From assembly GCF_013373865.1 (NCBI RefSeq), contig NC_050472.1:11973413-12037412 (forward strand): DNA of 64,000 nt, written 5' to 3'. Position numbers and translations under genes: made by a program. Shown one piece after another: positions 12,046 to 24,310 of the stretch; position 1 is the stretch's first letter, and the number at the start of each line of letters is the position of its first letter. Under the pieces are notes generated by a model. That model searched no databases. It was not told the origin of the DNA and was given only the letters and a program-made list of their open reading frames with translations. Source of the DNA: Monomorium pharaonis (taxonomy: Eukaryota > Arthropoda > Insecta > Hymenoptera > Formicidae).

Positions 12046-14978
12046 CGATACACTTAAAATTTCGGAAAATTTTACGAAATTTTAAATAATCATAACTTAG
12101 TAAATAATAAAGATAAAAATTTTTCTCAAAAAAGAAAATAAAGCTTGAAGTGTCCACTTTAAGAATATTTTAATAGCAATTATGCGTGGCTATTTTTTTC
12201 AGAATGGCGGATGACAAAGTTAGAGGATGCAAAATTGATAAATAAAGATCTGAATTTCCGGCGATGCATGGCGTGAATCAGGTGTCACAGCCCAATGGAA
12301 CAAAATGCAAATAAAAATATAGAGAATTAGCTTTAAAATGCATTTTTATAGAGTTCGATGCGATCATTTTTCGCTGAGTAATTAAAATTTGAATTAAAAA
12401 ACAGCTTTTCTCTTTAAACTTGCATAACTCAGCGAAAAATTATCGTATCAAGCTCCGTAAAAAAGCATTTTAAAGATAATACTCTATACTTTTAGAGGAT
12501 TTTCGTCCCATTGAGCTATGACACCTACTTTACGCCACGCGTTGTCGCAAGCTCGAATACTTATTTATTAACTTTGCTTGCACTTTCCTTGTCATCCATC
12601 ATTTTGAAAAATTTTTGCCTACAATGTCGATACAAATTTCGAAAAGTATGGTTTCAAATCTTTTAAACCGTTTTTGAAATTTTGTGTTAGGGCAATTAGG
12701 TACCGAGATGTTCAATTTTGAATGTGTAACAAGGTCGATTTATTAAGGCTTAAGGGGCTCGGAGGCGTTGCGATTCGTTTAGTTCTTTCATAACTTCAAC
12801 AGCCAGATTTATTGTTCTCTACATTAATAATTTGCATTATTTTGGGAATTAAAAATTCATTATATTCAAAATGTATCAATTTAAAGGCCAGGAAAGTAAA
12901 GACAAAATTCGATTCAAGCTCTTCATTCTTCTCAATCAGTATTACGAAATAAAGATACGATTTACGTTTTAAGACGGAAATCATTAGCTCAAATTATTGT
13001 TGCAATTTTCCCCAATATGATCCGCATAGATTTTGACGGGAATGGTTCACTTGGACACAGTACAATTGGACACAGTGCAAATGGACGCAGTGCAAATGGA
13101 CACAAAATAATGTACACGTTTCAAATGGACACGGTTCATTTCGACACAGGAATTTTGGACACAGTAATGTTGTATACATGGAAAATAAATTCCAGATAAA
13201 TTACAATTTGGACACGATAAACATGTACACCGTGCAATTGGACACGTAAAATTTGTACACCGCAAAGTTGTACACCGTTTATTTAGACACGTAAAAGTTG
13301 TACACCGCAAAATTGTACACCGCAAACTTGTACATCGCAAACTTTTACACCACAAAGTTGTACACCGTGTATATTGTATTGGAAATCTGCAAACACATAT
13401 AAACTTTATTTTGTTTGCAAGGTACAACATTGGTTAGCGACTTCGACTTCCGAAGGCCCCTCTTGCAACCTCCCCCCCCCGCGCGCGCGCGTGTGTGTGT
13501 GTGTGTGTGTGCAAACTGTTCTCTGCACCACATGGGTTTGCGACTTTCCATGCAAAACTTTGGTGTACAACTTTGCGGTGTACAATTGTGCGGGGTACAA
13601 GTTGGCGGGGTATAAGTTTGCGGGGTACAAGTTTGCGGTGTACAAGTTTGCGGTGTACAACTTTGCGGCGTACATCTTTGCGGTGTACAACTTTTACGTG
13701 TCTAAATAAACGGTGTACAACTTTACAGTGTATAACTTGGCGGTGTACAACTTTGCGGTGTACAAATTTTACGTGTTTAATTGCACGGTGTACATTATTA
13801 TCGTGTCCAAATTGTAATTTGTCTAGAATTTATTTTTCATGTATACAACATTACTGTGTCCAAAATTCTTGTGTCAATGAACCGCGTCCATTTGAAACGT
13901 GCACAATATTTTGTGTCCATTTGCACTGTGTTCATTTGCACTTTGTCCAATTGTACTGTGTCCAAGTGAACCACTCCCGTCAAAATCTATGCGTATCATA
14001 TTGGGAAAAATTGCAACAATAATTTGAGCTAATGATTTCGGTATCTTAAAACGTAAATCGTATCTTTATTTCGTAATACTGATTGCGAAGAATGAAGAGC
14101 TTGAATCGAATTTTGTCTTTACTTTCCTGGCCTTTAAATGGATACATTTTGAAAATAATGAATTTCCAATTCCCAAAATAATGCAAATTATTAATGTAGA
14201 GAACAATAAATCTGGCTGTTGAAGTTATGAAAAAACTAAACGAATTGCAACGCCTCCGAGCTCTTTAAGCCTTAATGAATCGACCTTGTTACAAATTGAA
14301 AATTGAACATCTCGGCACCTAATTGCCCTAGCACAAAATTTCAAAAACGGTTTGAAAGATTTGAAATCATACTTTTCGAAATTTGTATCGACATTGTAGG
14401 CAAAAATTTTTCAAAATGGTGGATGACAAGGAAAGTGCAAGCAAAGTTGAGAAATAAATATTTGAGCTTGCGACAACACGTGGCGTAAAGTAGGTGTCAT
14501 AGCCCAATGGGACAAAAATCCTCTAAAAGTATAAAGTATTATCTCTAAAATGCTTTTTTACGGAGCTTGATATGATAATTTTTCGCTGAGTTATGCAAGT
14601 TTAAAGAGAAAAGCTGTTTTTTAATTCAAATTTTAATTCAAATTTACTCAGCGAAAAATGATCGCATCGAACTCTGTAAAAAAGCATTTTAAAGCTAATT
14701 CTTTATATTTTCATTTGCATTTCGTTCCATTGGGCTGTGACACCTGATTCACGCCATGCACCGCCGAAAACTCAGATCTTTATTTATCAATTTTGCATCC
14801 TCTAACTTTGTCATCCACCATTTTGAAAAAAATAGCCACGCATAATTGCTATTAAAATATTCTTAAAGTGGACATTTCAAGCTATTTTTTTTTTTTTTAA
14901 ATTTTTATCTTTATTATTTACCAAGTTATGATCATTCGAAATTTCGTAAAATTTTCCAAAATTTTAAGTGTACCACTT
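12046..14978. mobile_element. Giant foldback element FB1 with 15-bp-repeat arms
   Basis: The left side 12046-13490 is mirrored, with divergence, by 13520-14978. Matching landmarks are TACACTTAAAATTT / AAATTTTAAGTGTAC at the ends and GGTGTCACAGCCCAATGG / CCATTGGGCTGTGACACC further in. Each outer arm is itself palindromic (12200-12300 against 12490-12610). The inner arms (13040-13340 and 13550-13970) are arrays of 15-16 bp units of the GTGTCCATTTGCACT and GTGTACAACTTTGCG types. The core at 13425-13555 is GGTTAGCGACTT, GAAGGCCCC, a C run, (CG)n(TG)n, then CACATGGGTTTGCGACTT. No protein is encoded; short cysteine-rich open frames only read the repeats. Confidence 0.8.
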
Positions 14979-15480
14979 TTTTTGCTGCTGAGCGTATATA
15001 TCTTAGTTTCGTATCAACTGTTTATTCGTGTCCAAAATTACAATCACAAAATGTATCTATAATAACGATAAATCTAATTATCCTCTCTCAACGCAATGAG
15101 TCGCGTACACACGGTGACACCGCCTAGGAAGTTTTTTCCTCTGAGTCACCAATATAACGCACTCTGATTACTTTAGCGTATCGCTTTACTATTTGGCTCT
15201 GTTCAAATAACGTGTTCGTCTTTACTACTCGTTCGAGCTAGACTGGTCCTGATGATTGCTGCATTCTTTTTAGCGATTGCGATCTCCTCTCTTTCTTAAT
15301 TCTTAGGAATATTTCTATTGGTGAATATTCAATAAAACGAAGATCAGTGGAGGCCGTCCCTATGCTGTCACCACAGAGTAGTAGTGGAAAGAAATCCACA
15401 TCGGAGTGATTGATTTATCGACAGTTTTACACTTAATGTTCTTCAAAAACATTAACCTCAACTTATTCTGTTGACATTGA
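14979..15480. other. Unassigned DNA before the LINE
   Basis: No domain or gene was recognised. There is a GC-balanced stretch at 15080-15380 with a short hairpin (GGTGAC ... GTCACC around 15113-15150). It could be the 5' untranslated region of the LINE that follows. Confidence 0.35.
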
Positions 15481-16248
15481 GTGTCGCGATCGGAATGAGC
15501 AGAGGTACTAAGATTTGACAAAAGACGATTGAATAATACAAGAAAATAAGAGGGTATAGAGAAGTAAAAGAAGTTTTTCCGACCAACACGAATAGCGACG
15601 GAAAAATAAAAATAAAAGAGCCAAATATAAACGAATATAGCAGGAGATAGGACTAGAATACCGGTCCTGGTTAGGGAAGAGATTAGGAGAAGAAAGAAAG
15701 GAATGCCACGAACTTATACAGAAAGCGCCGAGGAAAAAAAAGAGACCAGGTACATACAGGATATGAATGAGAATAAAAAAAAGACATTTATGAAGAGAAA
15801 AAATAGTAAAGTAGCCATTGGACAAAAAGGAGAAAAGGAAGGAGGAATAATATCACTGCAGATGAAAGAGACGGCAACAACATGGAAATTGAAACCAGTG
15901 AACGTGGAAAACAGGCGAGAAAGGTCGAGGAACAACACACGAACGTCCATAACTGGTGTGTCAGAACAGTGATGACAAGATAGGATGGGAAGAAGAATCC
16001 ACAAGCAATGGAGAGTGTGAACTTGAAAAGAGGTTGAGAACATAAGAAGATATGAAAGAAAGTGCGACAGGTATCCGCAAGAAAATTAAAATGATAAGAG
16101 TCAGAAATAAAATGAGATATGCAAAAGGCGTCACAGAGGAGTAGAGAAGAGTAAACGACAAAGAAGAAGCACTATACAAAAGCAGCCATGTGGGAGAAAA
16201 TATAGTAGAGGCAACTTTGATCCCGTCAGCAAGGATAAGTAATAAAGA
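15481..16248 (+). pseudogene. LINE 5' part / ORF1 N-terminal region (degenerate)
   Basis: Purine-rich plus-strand sequence of the kind found in jockey-type LINE ORF1. The longest open stretch, 15703-15972, encodes 89 residues rich in K, E, R and T with no recognisable domain, and frames around it are broken. It is assigned to the LINE because recognisable ORF1 follows on the same strand right after the solo LTR that interrupts it at 16249. Confidence 0.45.
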
Positions 16249-17125
16249 TGTAACGGTTTACCTTTCCCGATCGCCTCGGACAGGCTCGCCGGATGTCAGG
16301 ATTCGGGAGAAGGGGGGAAACCAACTTGCGTATACCGATATCAAATTAACAGTCCTTTATTATAAAACTTATGCTATGTACATACTTAGCCTACGGGTAA
16401 TCTTATGCTAGGCCTTAACCTACGGATAGATATTTACAAGATATATACAGGCTAGTCTAACGGTATCCGGACGGGAGAGCGCTTATGCGCAGCACCGTAG
16501 TACGCGGTCGCGGTCGCGAGATTTGCGGATTGCAGGAAGCCGAAAGCCGGTGTGTGCCAGGTGGCGGAACGGTCTGCTGACCTGCTCCGTCGGCGGAATC
16601 GAGGAAGCCGAAAGCCGGCGTGCGCCAGGCGGCGAGACGGTCTACTGACCGGCCTCGTCGGCGGGAACTAGGAGGTCGAAAGCCGGCGTACGTCAGGCGG
16701 CGGAACGGTCTGATGACCTGCTCCGTCGGCGGAATCGAGGAAGCCGAAAGCCGGCGTGCGCCAGGCGGCGAGACGGTCTACTGACCGGCCTCGTCGACGG
16801 GAACTAGGAGGTCGAAAGCCGGCGTACGCCAGGCGGCGGAACGGTCTGATGACCTGCTCCGTCGGCGGAATCAAGGAAGCCGAAAGCCGGCGTGCGCCAG
16901 GCGGCAGAGCGGTCTGATGACCAGCCCTGTCGACGAGGAATGGTGCTCGATTCCGATCGAGCTCGGCTTTTATATCCGCCGGGGCGATCCCCACGCGCTC
17001 CCAGCAGCGTGGTGGGATCGATTCCCTGACGGGGATACTAGACTTTCGGGAGGGGCGTCCGTAGACGCCGAGTCCCGTATAATGGGACGAGTGGTCGGCC
17101 CCGGGACCTAGTGACAATCGTCACA
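16249..17125 (-). mobile_element. Solo LTR with 4-bp target duplication (AAGA)
   Basis: 877 bp beginning TGTAACGG and ending CGTCACA, flanked by AAGA at 16245-16248 and 17126-17129. On the minus strand a TATA box (ATATAAAAG, about 16975) comes first and an AATAAA signal (about 16365) near the end, so the LTR probably reads leftward. The middle (16540-16920) holds GC-rich tandem repeats of about 125 bp with AAGCCGAAAGCCGG cores. No internal retroelement genes remain, so recombination between two LTRs left one. It sits inside the LINE. Confidence 0.75.
16540..16930. repeat. GC-rich tandem repeat of about 125 bp within the solo LTR
   Basis: Roughly three units alternate between GGAAGCCGAAAGCCGGCGTG and GGAGGTCGAAAGCCGGCGTA sub-units, each followed by CCAGGCGGCG and ACGGTCT. 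Long open frames on both strands follow from the lack of stop codons in this GC-rich repeat. Confidence 0.75.
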
Positions 17126-17325
17126 AAGACAATAATAAACTAAAAATCTTAAGATATGTACATGAAAATAGATATAAGATAACTGAAATACGAGAAAGAG
17201 GTTTTGTAAAGATAGAGCTTAGATTCGAGAATTCTAAAGAAGCGAACTTGTGTTTGGCCGATAGAGAAAGAAAAAAATAAAAAGATAGTGGAAAAGAACT
17301 TTGAAATTCCGTACCGCGCTAAAAC

Positions 17326-17933
17326 ATGTCGAGCGGTATTATACGGGTAAGACTTTTTCAATCGAAGAATTGGTGGAGGCTATGGAAAATACTACAAATA
17401 GAATTAGAAGAAATGACTAGAAGAACTTTAAATTATTATAATAAGAAAATTGAAGAGGAAAATACAAATATGGTAATTATCACATGGGAAGGGAATAGAA
17501 TTCCAGAAGACGTAAAAATCCACGGAGGCCTAACGAGGCTTAGAAGGTTTGACCATATGTTAGTCCAGTACTATAATGTTATAACTGTTATAATTACGGT
17601 CATCTTAAGAAGAACTGCAGATCCAAGAAAATATGCATGATTTGCGGCGACGAATATTATGGGATGTGGAATAAAGGAATAAAATGTGTTAATTGTGGCA
17701 GAAATCATAGATCTACGGATAAAAGGTGCGAAAGGTATGCGTATAAGCTAGAAGTTACAAAAAGAATGGCATACAAACGCTTGAATATTACAAAAGCCCA
17801 AAAAGAAGTTAAAGAAGAAAGAAAAGGGAGAAGAGGAAAAGAACTAGGAAAAGAAAATTGGTCAACTTTAGAAAAAAATGGAAAGGAAAAGGTAAGAAAA
17901 TCAAATAAAAGGCAGACATGAGATCATATGCTA
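17326..17933 (+). pseudogene. LINE ORF1, zinc-knuckle region (frameshifted)
   Basis: The reading frame changes near 17560-17575. After it, the frame shows C-x2-C-x4-H-x4-C (CYNCYNYGHLKKNC, about 17577-17618), then CMICGDE and CVNCGRNHRSTDKRC, which are CCHC-type knuckles typical of the nucleic-acid-binding ORF1 (gag-like) protein of jockey/I-group LINEs. A lysine/glutamate-rich tail follows. The upstream 17326-17560 frame (MSSGIIRVRLFQSKN...) is probably the preceding part of the same ORF. The gene is inactive because of the frameshift and the solo LTR upstream. Confidence 0.65.
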
Positions 17934-19368
17934 GGGCAGTAAAAGGTAGCATAGATGAGGGAATAAACAGCTGCGTCAAATGATATTAACCTACAAGATA
18001 TTCAGATACTAATAAAATATATGAAAATAGTAATTAAGGAAACATACAAAAAAATATGCGAGATTATACATCAAGAATATTCTATTGAGACAGTCTTAGG
18101 GCGGAATTCATAGACGTTTTTTGAAACTCAAGATGGGTTTAAGCTCGTTCTTAAGACCACAATCGATTCATGGTTCTTGCTTAAGATCGATTTTTAAGTT
18201 CAAGCTTGAGCTCAGTCTTGAGTAAGCAATAACGTTACGTAGATAAATCTTAAAATCGAATTGACATTATTTGATACACAGTTCTTACTTAAGACTTGTC
18301 TTGAGATCATTTTTGTCAAGTTCACTGAATTGTCGACTTGAGTCTTGACATACAGGTTATGTTCCATGCAATATTGCGAGGAGACCATTCCGCATGGCGT
18401 ATATCAATCATTAACCAAAAAGAAAAAAAAGAAGTTTGCAAAATAAGATAATAAAAGGCATAATTAGTTTTTCAAAAAACAATTTTTTACAGCGTTTTTT
18501 TCATCAAACTGTTACATTGCCGTTAGTGACAAATGTTTTGTTAAAAGCAAATGAGAAATTTTAGAGAAATAAAATCAATTATTTTGTTTTTCCAAACACT
18601 GATTCTAATAAAGAAATTTATATTTTATTTGGTAATTGTATATTACAAGCTTTATTATTTTCAACTTTTATTTATTTGATTAAAAAATATATTATTACCT
18701 GATGCTTGCTTTATCTCATGTTTATGATTTCGTTTTCATAATTTTTCTTTTTGACAGTTAAAGCAAATTGAAATTGTTTGCTACCAGTTAAAAATTTGTC
18801 ATATAAAATTGATAATAAAAAATTAACAAACAATTGGGCATTGAATAAACTACTGGCTTCCTCAGAAGAAAAAAAGATTAATGGTATGTATAATTGAAGA
18901 GCAAAATACATTACACGTTGTAAAATTGTGCAATAATATCATTTAAATTATAGAGAACTGTGTGTTCAGTTAATGACTATCATTAGTTTCTGCGTATATT
19001 TGTTTTACTTGGAAAAGTAAGTAAAATTATATTATTATCTTTAATTGTACGTGTCTATCAGTTTATTTGATATTAAAGATATGTCTACTACTTGCCAGTG
19101 TCTTATGATTCCGTTTGTAAAACTCTTTCGTTTTCTTTCTAGTTTATAGCTATATAATTACGCAAATAATTGTTTTATAAGCTTGTTCCATAAACATTGT
19201 TTAATATAAAATTATTTTATAATCAAATTATAGTCCAGCTCAATCTTAAGTAAAGAGTCAACAAAATTAAACTAAAAAACTGCTATTGTGACACATTACG
19301 AATGTATATCGAATTTGACAGGTAATATCTTAAACTAATTTATAAAAAATTATTGATAATATTTTGTT

Positions 19369-19407
<39 letters not shown>

Positions 19408-19531
19408 AAAATGCTTAGTAAAGGAATTATGATTTGGTAACGACTAAAAATATTATGAGTTATATAATTTTTAGGATAAATATAGTTTAGCCAATAAACT
19501 AATAATTATTTACTGTACATTTTAAAACATC

Positions 19532-21111
19532 ATGGAATTAAATTTGTATGGCATATTTGATATTAATTTATTTGATAGTTCTGAATCCTCTTCAGATAAA
19601 GAATACAATAATATTGGCATAATACGAGAGAAACGATACGTACGAGATGCAATTAATCCATTTACTGCTTATCGTAAACATGAATTCCACATAAGATACA
19701 GATTTTCTAAAGAATCTGTTATGTATGGACTACTACCTTTAGTTGTGAACAGTTTAACAAATATGCGAGGTCTTTCAATCGAACCAGTTATTCAACTACT
19801 AATTTGTCTGAGATTTTATGCTACTGCTAGTTTTCAAGTAATATATATTCTTTATACTACGTCTTTAATGTTAAAGAAACTATAGAAATAATTGTATTAC
19901 TTTATGATTTAGAAAGTAAATGGAGATCTCATAAACTTACCACAATCTACAATTAGCAGGATTATATTTAAAGTAACTACTATATTAGCTACTTATCTAA
20001 ATACTTATGTCAAATTTCCAACAAATGAAGCAACCATAGAAGAAAATAAAAATCTATTTAAAGAATTAGGCTATGGATATGGAGCTATTGGACTTCCTAA
20101 CATTAGTGGGGCAATAGATTGCACCCACATAAGATTAGTGAGTAATAACTTTGGAGGAATAGGTGAAATGTATAGAAATAGAAAGGGATATTTTTCCTTA
20201 AATGTCCAGGTAAGTTAATAAATGTAATGTTATTTAGCTGCGAGTAGACCATTCCGCATGGTGTATATCTATTTGCATGGGGTACATACATTTAGCTTTG
20301 TTGTTATTTTGTTTTGTTTTTATTGTGTTTTGTATGTTCAAGGCTATTGTAGGACCACGAACGGAATTTTTGGATCTTGTCCCCGAATGGCCAGGAAGTC
20401 AACATGACAGTCGATTTTTCCAAAATTTTCGAGTTTTTATGCGGTTTCAACAACGTGAACTAACAGGAATGTTAGTTGGAGATTCAGGATATCCCTCTCT
20501 CATATTTCTTCTAACACCGTTCAGAAATCCACAAAATGATGACGAACACAGGTTAAGAAAGCAGAATATAATAAGTTTTAAGGCTTTTGATCTCTTGTTG
20601 CAATTCTCTTTATTTATGACTTTAGAAGTGAGAAAATACAAAATACGATGACAAAAAAAATATATTTGTGAAATAAACTTGATCGAGCAGATTTATAAAA
20701 TTCCAATTAATAAATAATGAATAATTATAAAATTATTAATAAAGAAAATTGCGGCAAATGTCTAGAAATTATAGGAGATACACCAATAAAAATTAACATG
20801 CTATAAAAAATTTATTTGCAGGTATAATGAAATTCAATCACGAACACGAATGGTTGTTGAAAGAACTTTTGGAATATGGAAAAGGCGATTTCCTTGTCTA
20901 TCAAGAGGATTATCATTAAAACATATTAACATGTACTAGAGTTCTATCAGCTTGTGCAGTTTTGCATAATTTATCACTACATTACAAGGACGTTCTCCCA
21001 GAGGAACCAGAACCTAATGTAGCAATTGAAAATAATGAAGAGCTGCCCTACAATGAACCTCATGGGCAACCTGGTGATGGTCATGTTATTAGGCAAAATG
21101 TAGTTCGATAA
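19532..21111 (+). pseudogene. HARBI1-like Harbinger transposase (DDE), one frameshift
   Basis: Four exons join in phase: 19532-19837, 19913-20209, 20343-20551 and 20822-21111. The product belongs to the DDE_Tnp_4 family. The catalytic acidic residues are visible in three motifs: GAIDCTHIRL (first D), WPGSQHDSRFF (second D) and VVERTFGIWKRRF (E). The N-terminal region (about 100 residues, MELNLYGIFD...) has the helical character usual before the catalytic domain. Near 20930 the frame is shifted: a stop follows LKHINMY, while another frame continues with SACAVLHN and ends at 21111. The transposase would cut and paste the element with help from the Myb-like partner. Apart from this lesion the gene looks intact, so inactivation is probably recent. 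Confidence 0.85.
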
Positions 21112-21279
21112 TTATTTAATTAGTAGTGAAGCGGAATGGAGCAAATTGGCGTCGCGTCAATAACAGGCAACTAAAAATATTTTACAGGTAATTAAAAATA
21201 TTTAATCTTTTTTTAATCGAGCAAAGACATAATACGTCAAGTTGTTTCCGTTTTAGTGTAAACAACCGGAATTTCATTT

Positions 21280-21878
21280 ATACTACATACTAACAGAGTT
21301 AAGATGGTCGCCTAATTTAATAAGCTGTCGTAAAGATAAAACGTCTTGTTCCATGATGACCAATTTTGTCAATGTATTGAATACAATTTTGTTCCGCAAC
21401 GAAAAAATAGATTTGGGAGAGTTCAGTTTTACACACATTCCCAGCAAACAGAACATTGTAGCAATATTGCGACAATTTTGTAATATTGCTGTAATATTGC
21501 CACAATGTTATAACATTGCCGCAATGTTGCTGCTATGTTCTGTGTTTACTGGGTTGGCAGTTGGATCGATAGTTATCCTTTGGAGTGCCCGAAGAACAGA
21601 ATTGGATCTTTATTGGAGATGCTCGCGACTATTTTTGAAAAATGTATTGCACTGCAAGTTTCTTGTAATAATTCGAGTCGGTACGTTTTTGTCTTTTATT
21701 TTAGATATATTAATCTCATAATTTTTTTCGAGCTACATTTTCAAGTTTATGTGACGAACACTTGCTAAAATTTGCTTGTAGATGGTGTCAAGAAAATGTT
21801 GGACGCATTATGGTGTGTCGTCGCATCTCGAGTTCGCCAACTTGTTTTCGATCCCGTGCTCTCTGGTTACAATTATAA
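21280..21878 (+). pseudogene. Unidentified coding-like segment split by a MITE
   Basis: A plus-strand frame (ELRWSPNLIS ... GEFSFTHI) runs to 21439, is broken by the 114-bp MITE, and resumes at 21554 (SWIDSYPLECPKNRIGSLLE...) to a GT donor at 21681. A second exon from 21782 joins in phase and stops at 21876-21878 (WCQENVGRIMVCRR...). Removing the MITE plus one TT copy (116 bp) puts the two halves in one frame, which supports past coding function. I recognise no family. It lies inside the Harbinger element between its two genes. Confidence 0.45.
21440..21553. mobile_element. 114-bp hairpin MITE, CCCAGCAAA/TTTACTGGG ends, TT flanks
   Basis: Begins CCCAGCAAACAGAACATTG and ends CTATGTTCTGTGTTTACTGGG read in reverse complement. 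TT lies on both sides (21438-21439, 21554-21555). The interior repeats ATTGC/GCAAT motifs and folds on itself. It breaks the reading frame of the segment around it. Confidence 0.8.
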
Positions 21879-22018
21879 AATTAGCTGCGTTCAGTGCGGA
21901 GAATGCAGCGGTAGCAGCATTGATATTTGTGAAAAACAAGGTAAGAATATTTTATCCAAATATCAGTATCTATTTTTTGAAAAAATAATATAACAATAAT
22001 AAATTGCTTTGTGTCTTT

Positions 22019-22386
22019 AGAATTACCCAATATTATTTCATGTCGATTCTCGAGAATAAGCAATTTGTTGAAAACTTGAAGAAGGAAATTCCAAATTTTG
22101 ACACTATTTTTATCCAAGTTTGTACGTATTTATCGTTTATTATGTTACGAAATAATCAGAGCAGAGTTCATAAAATTTATATTTTAGGTTTGGATAAAAT
22201 GTTCCATTGTCAGTTACGACACAAACAGAAAAGATGTAAAGATTCTGCAAAACTACATTCAGTCTCAGTGAGATCAAGAAGATGGATACATGTCATTTAC
22301 AATAGATTGAATTGCGAGCAAGTTGAAAAGATTCTAAAAGCACGCGGCATTAAAGGTGGCGATGACGAAAAGAAGAAAGAGACATG
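22019..22386 (+). CDS. Uncertain exon pair, unidentified product
   Basis: A possible exon 22019-22114 (after CTTTAG; ENKQFVENLKKEIPNFDTIFIQ) and a second from 22188 (after ATTTTAG). In the second, one frame is open to a stop at 22384-22386 with a charged C-terminus (KGGDDEKKKET), and another continues in phase from the first exon as VWIKCSIVSYDTNRK before stopping. The two choices cannot be settled by eye. It could continue the segment upstream or be a separate captured fragment. No known domain was recognised. Confidence 0.3.
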
Positions 22387-22790
22387 ATCTAATGAGAAGT
22401 CAGTGGTGTAATGCGTTTTAAATGCGTGTGGGAGAAATGAGAATTGTCATTGTGCGATGTTTATTTCAATGTAACTTATATTTGGTTTTATGTTTACATA
22501 TCACATATCAAACTGGTTTACATATCACATATCAAACTGTTATTACATAATTACATAAAAAAAACGAGATCATCTTTGTCAGCATATACATATTAACTTA
22601 GTATGTAATTAATAATTTTATATTTTAATAATAAAATAAAATAATAAAACAAAGTAAAACTTAATATCTCTTTAAATAACACTTATGCGTGCGCTTGCAA
22701 TTAAGCATTAAACATCATCCGAAACGTAATGTTCTCCCCTAAAATTTAAAAAACATTTTAAAATAGAATTATTTTGTTTGAAAAAATTAC

Positions 22791-24310
22791 TTACATCTCT
22801 TTTTGAGCACGAAACTTTGCTAGCTTGTATTTCTCTTGCAACTCCTTTTTTTCCAACAATAAGCTAATTACTATCTTTTCCTTTGTAACTTTATTAATAA
22901 ACTCTTCTCGGTTTTTCTTAATATTATGCATCTCTATTTCATGGCTGATTTTTACATTTGCTAATTCTATTTCTTTTTTACATATTAATGTAATTCTATC
23001 CGTTTTTTGCTTCTTTAAATTAGAAGACAAATTGTCATTTATATGTTTATTATTTTTCTTTAAATCAAATAAGGCTTCATTTTCTTTTTCAATAAATATA
23101 TCTAAAGTAAAATTTTTGTATACATTGTTAAAAAAGAACACATACACTTGTACATTTTATTTAAAATAATATTTAAATATCATTTGACATACCACTAGAT
23201 TGGCTGTTGGATTCTCTCTCTATAGATGTTGAATCGTCAATGTCTGATGCAACTTTTATATTGTTGTTTATTTCTTCGCCTGCTATATTTAAAAAAATTA
23301 TACACATATGTAATCAACAATAATTATTTTAATGATACAATTGTTATATGAAAAGCTTTATTTGTATAAATTAATTATTAAACTTACTTGTATCAAATAC
23401 TACTTCGATGGATGGTGAAGTTAATATTTCCTGCTTTTTTGGATGTTCTTCGTTAATAATATCATCAATATTTTTAGAATTCTGTTGGATTGCTTTTTAA
23501 ACTTTTTTTTGTCGATCTAAAAAACAAACATTCCATTTAATTATTGCTTTTGTCAAATACAATTTCTTTAATTTGTTACAAAGACATATATTATTTAAGG
23601 ATATTTAAATTACTTGTAGATTCTTGGGTGAAAAGATTGCTTGAAGAAATGGTTGGTGCCGTTGTCATTAAATCAGAAATAATATCCTGAATATTCGGAT
23701 CAACTTCACTTATATTTTCCTGTGGTTCTCCAGTTAGAAATCGTGATTGTCTTTCAGCAGTTAATATATTTCTAGTTTGTTGTTTTAAATTAAACCAGTA
23801 CTTTTTCAACTGTTGTACGTCTCTCTGTAAACATTAACAATAAGAAACATTATTGTTGCACTGGTTGAACTCATGAACTGGTGGAATTCATTCTAACTTA
23901 CGCCGTGTGAACTAGTTCATCAGTGCGGCAATAAAAAATAAATTTATTAACTATTACAAAAACTTTATTAAGCTAAGGGCTAATTTCACCATCTCTGATT
24001 AACATAATTAGCTAATTACTATCTTTATCTCTACCTTATTTTTTATAATTTAAATTCTATCTTATCTCTTGTTGAGATAAAGATAGAATTTAAATTATAA
24101 AATATAAAGTTGTAAAATAAACTTTAATACCTTAGTAGTTAAAGAAGAATTATTATATTGTTCTGTAATAATCGACCAAGCTTTTGATTTGTCTTTCAGC
24201 GTAGACGTATTTGTACTTTTTGATTCAATTACGTGTTTGTATTTTTTCAAAATTTCCAGGAATACTTGTTTTTCTAAATCCAAATATATAGTTCTCTTAA
24301 GCGTTGCCAT
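22791..24310 (-). pseudogene. Myb/SANT-like protein of the Harbinger element, one internal stop
   Basis: Five minus-strand exons in phase: 24310-24131, 23824-23614, 23516-23388, 23282-23193 and 23101-22791. The N-terminal 60 residues plus the next exon (MATLKRTIYLD..., KAWSIITEQYN, QLKKYWFNLKQQ) match the Myb/SANT-like domain of MSANTD3/apontic-type proteins, the usual second protein of PIF/Harbinger elements. It helps import the transposase and bind element ends. The C-terminal exon is a long coiled coil (LICKKEIELANVKISHEIEM ... EKYKLAKFRAQKEM). Exon 3 has an in-frame TAA (after RQKKV), so this copy is probably dead. It converges on the transposase gene. Confidence 0.75.

Noticed and set aside
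13040..14022. Cysteine-rich peptides (CTTLRCT-type repeats)
   Set aside because: All frames are periodic read-through of the 15-bp repeat units of FB1.
16668..17117. 149-codon minus-strand open frame
   Set aside because: It reads the GC-rich tandem repeat of the solo LTR; the protein is repetitive (ASLIPPTEQ, FRRLAY) with no known domain.
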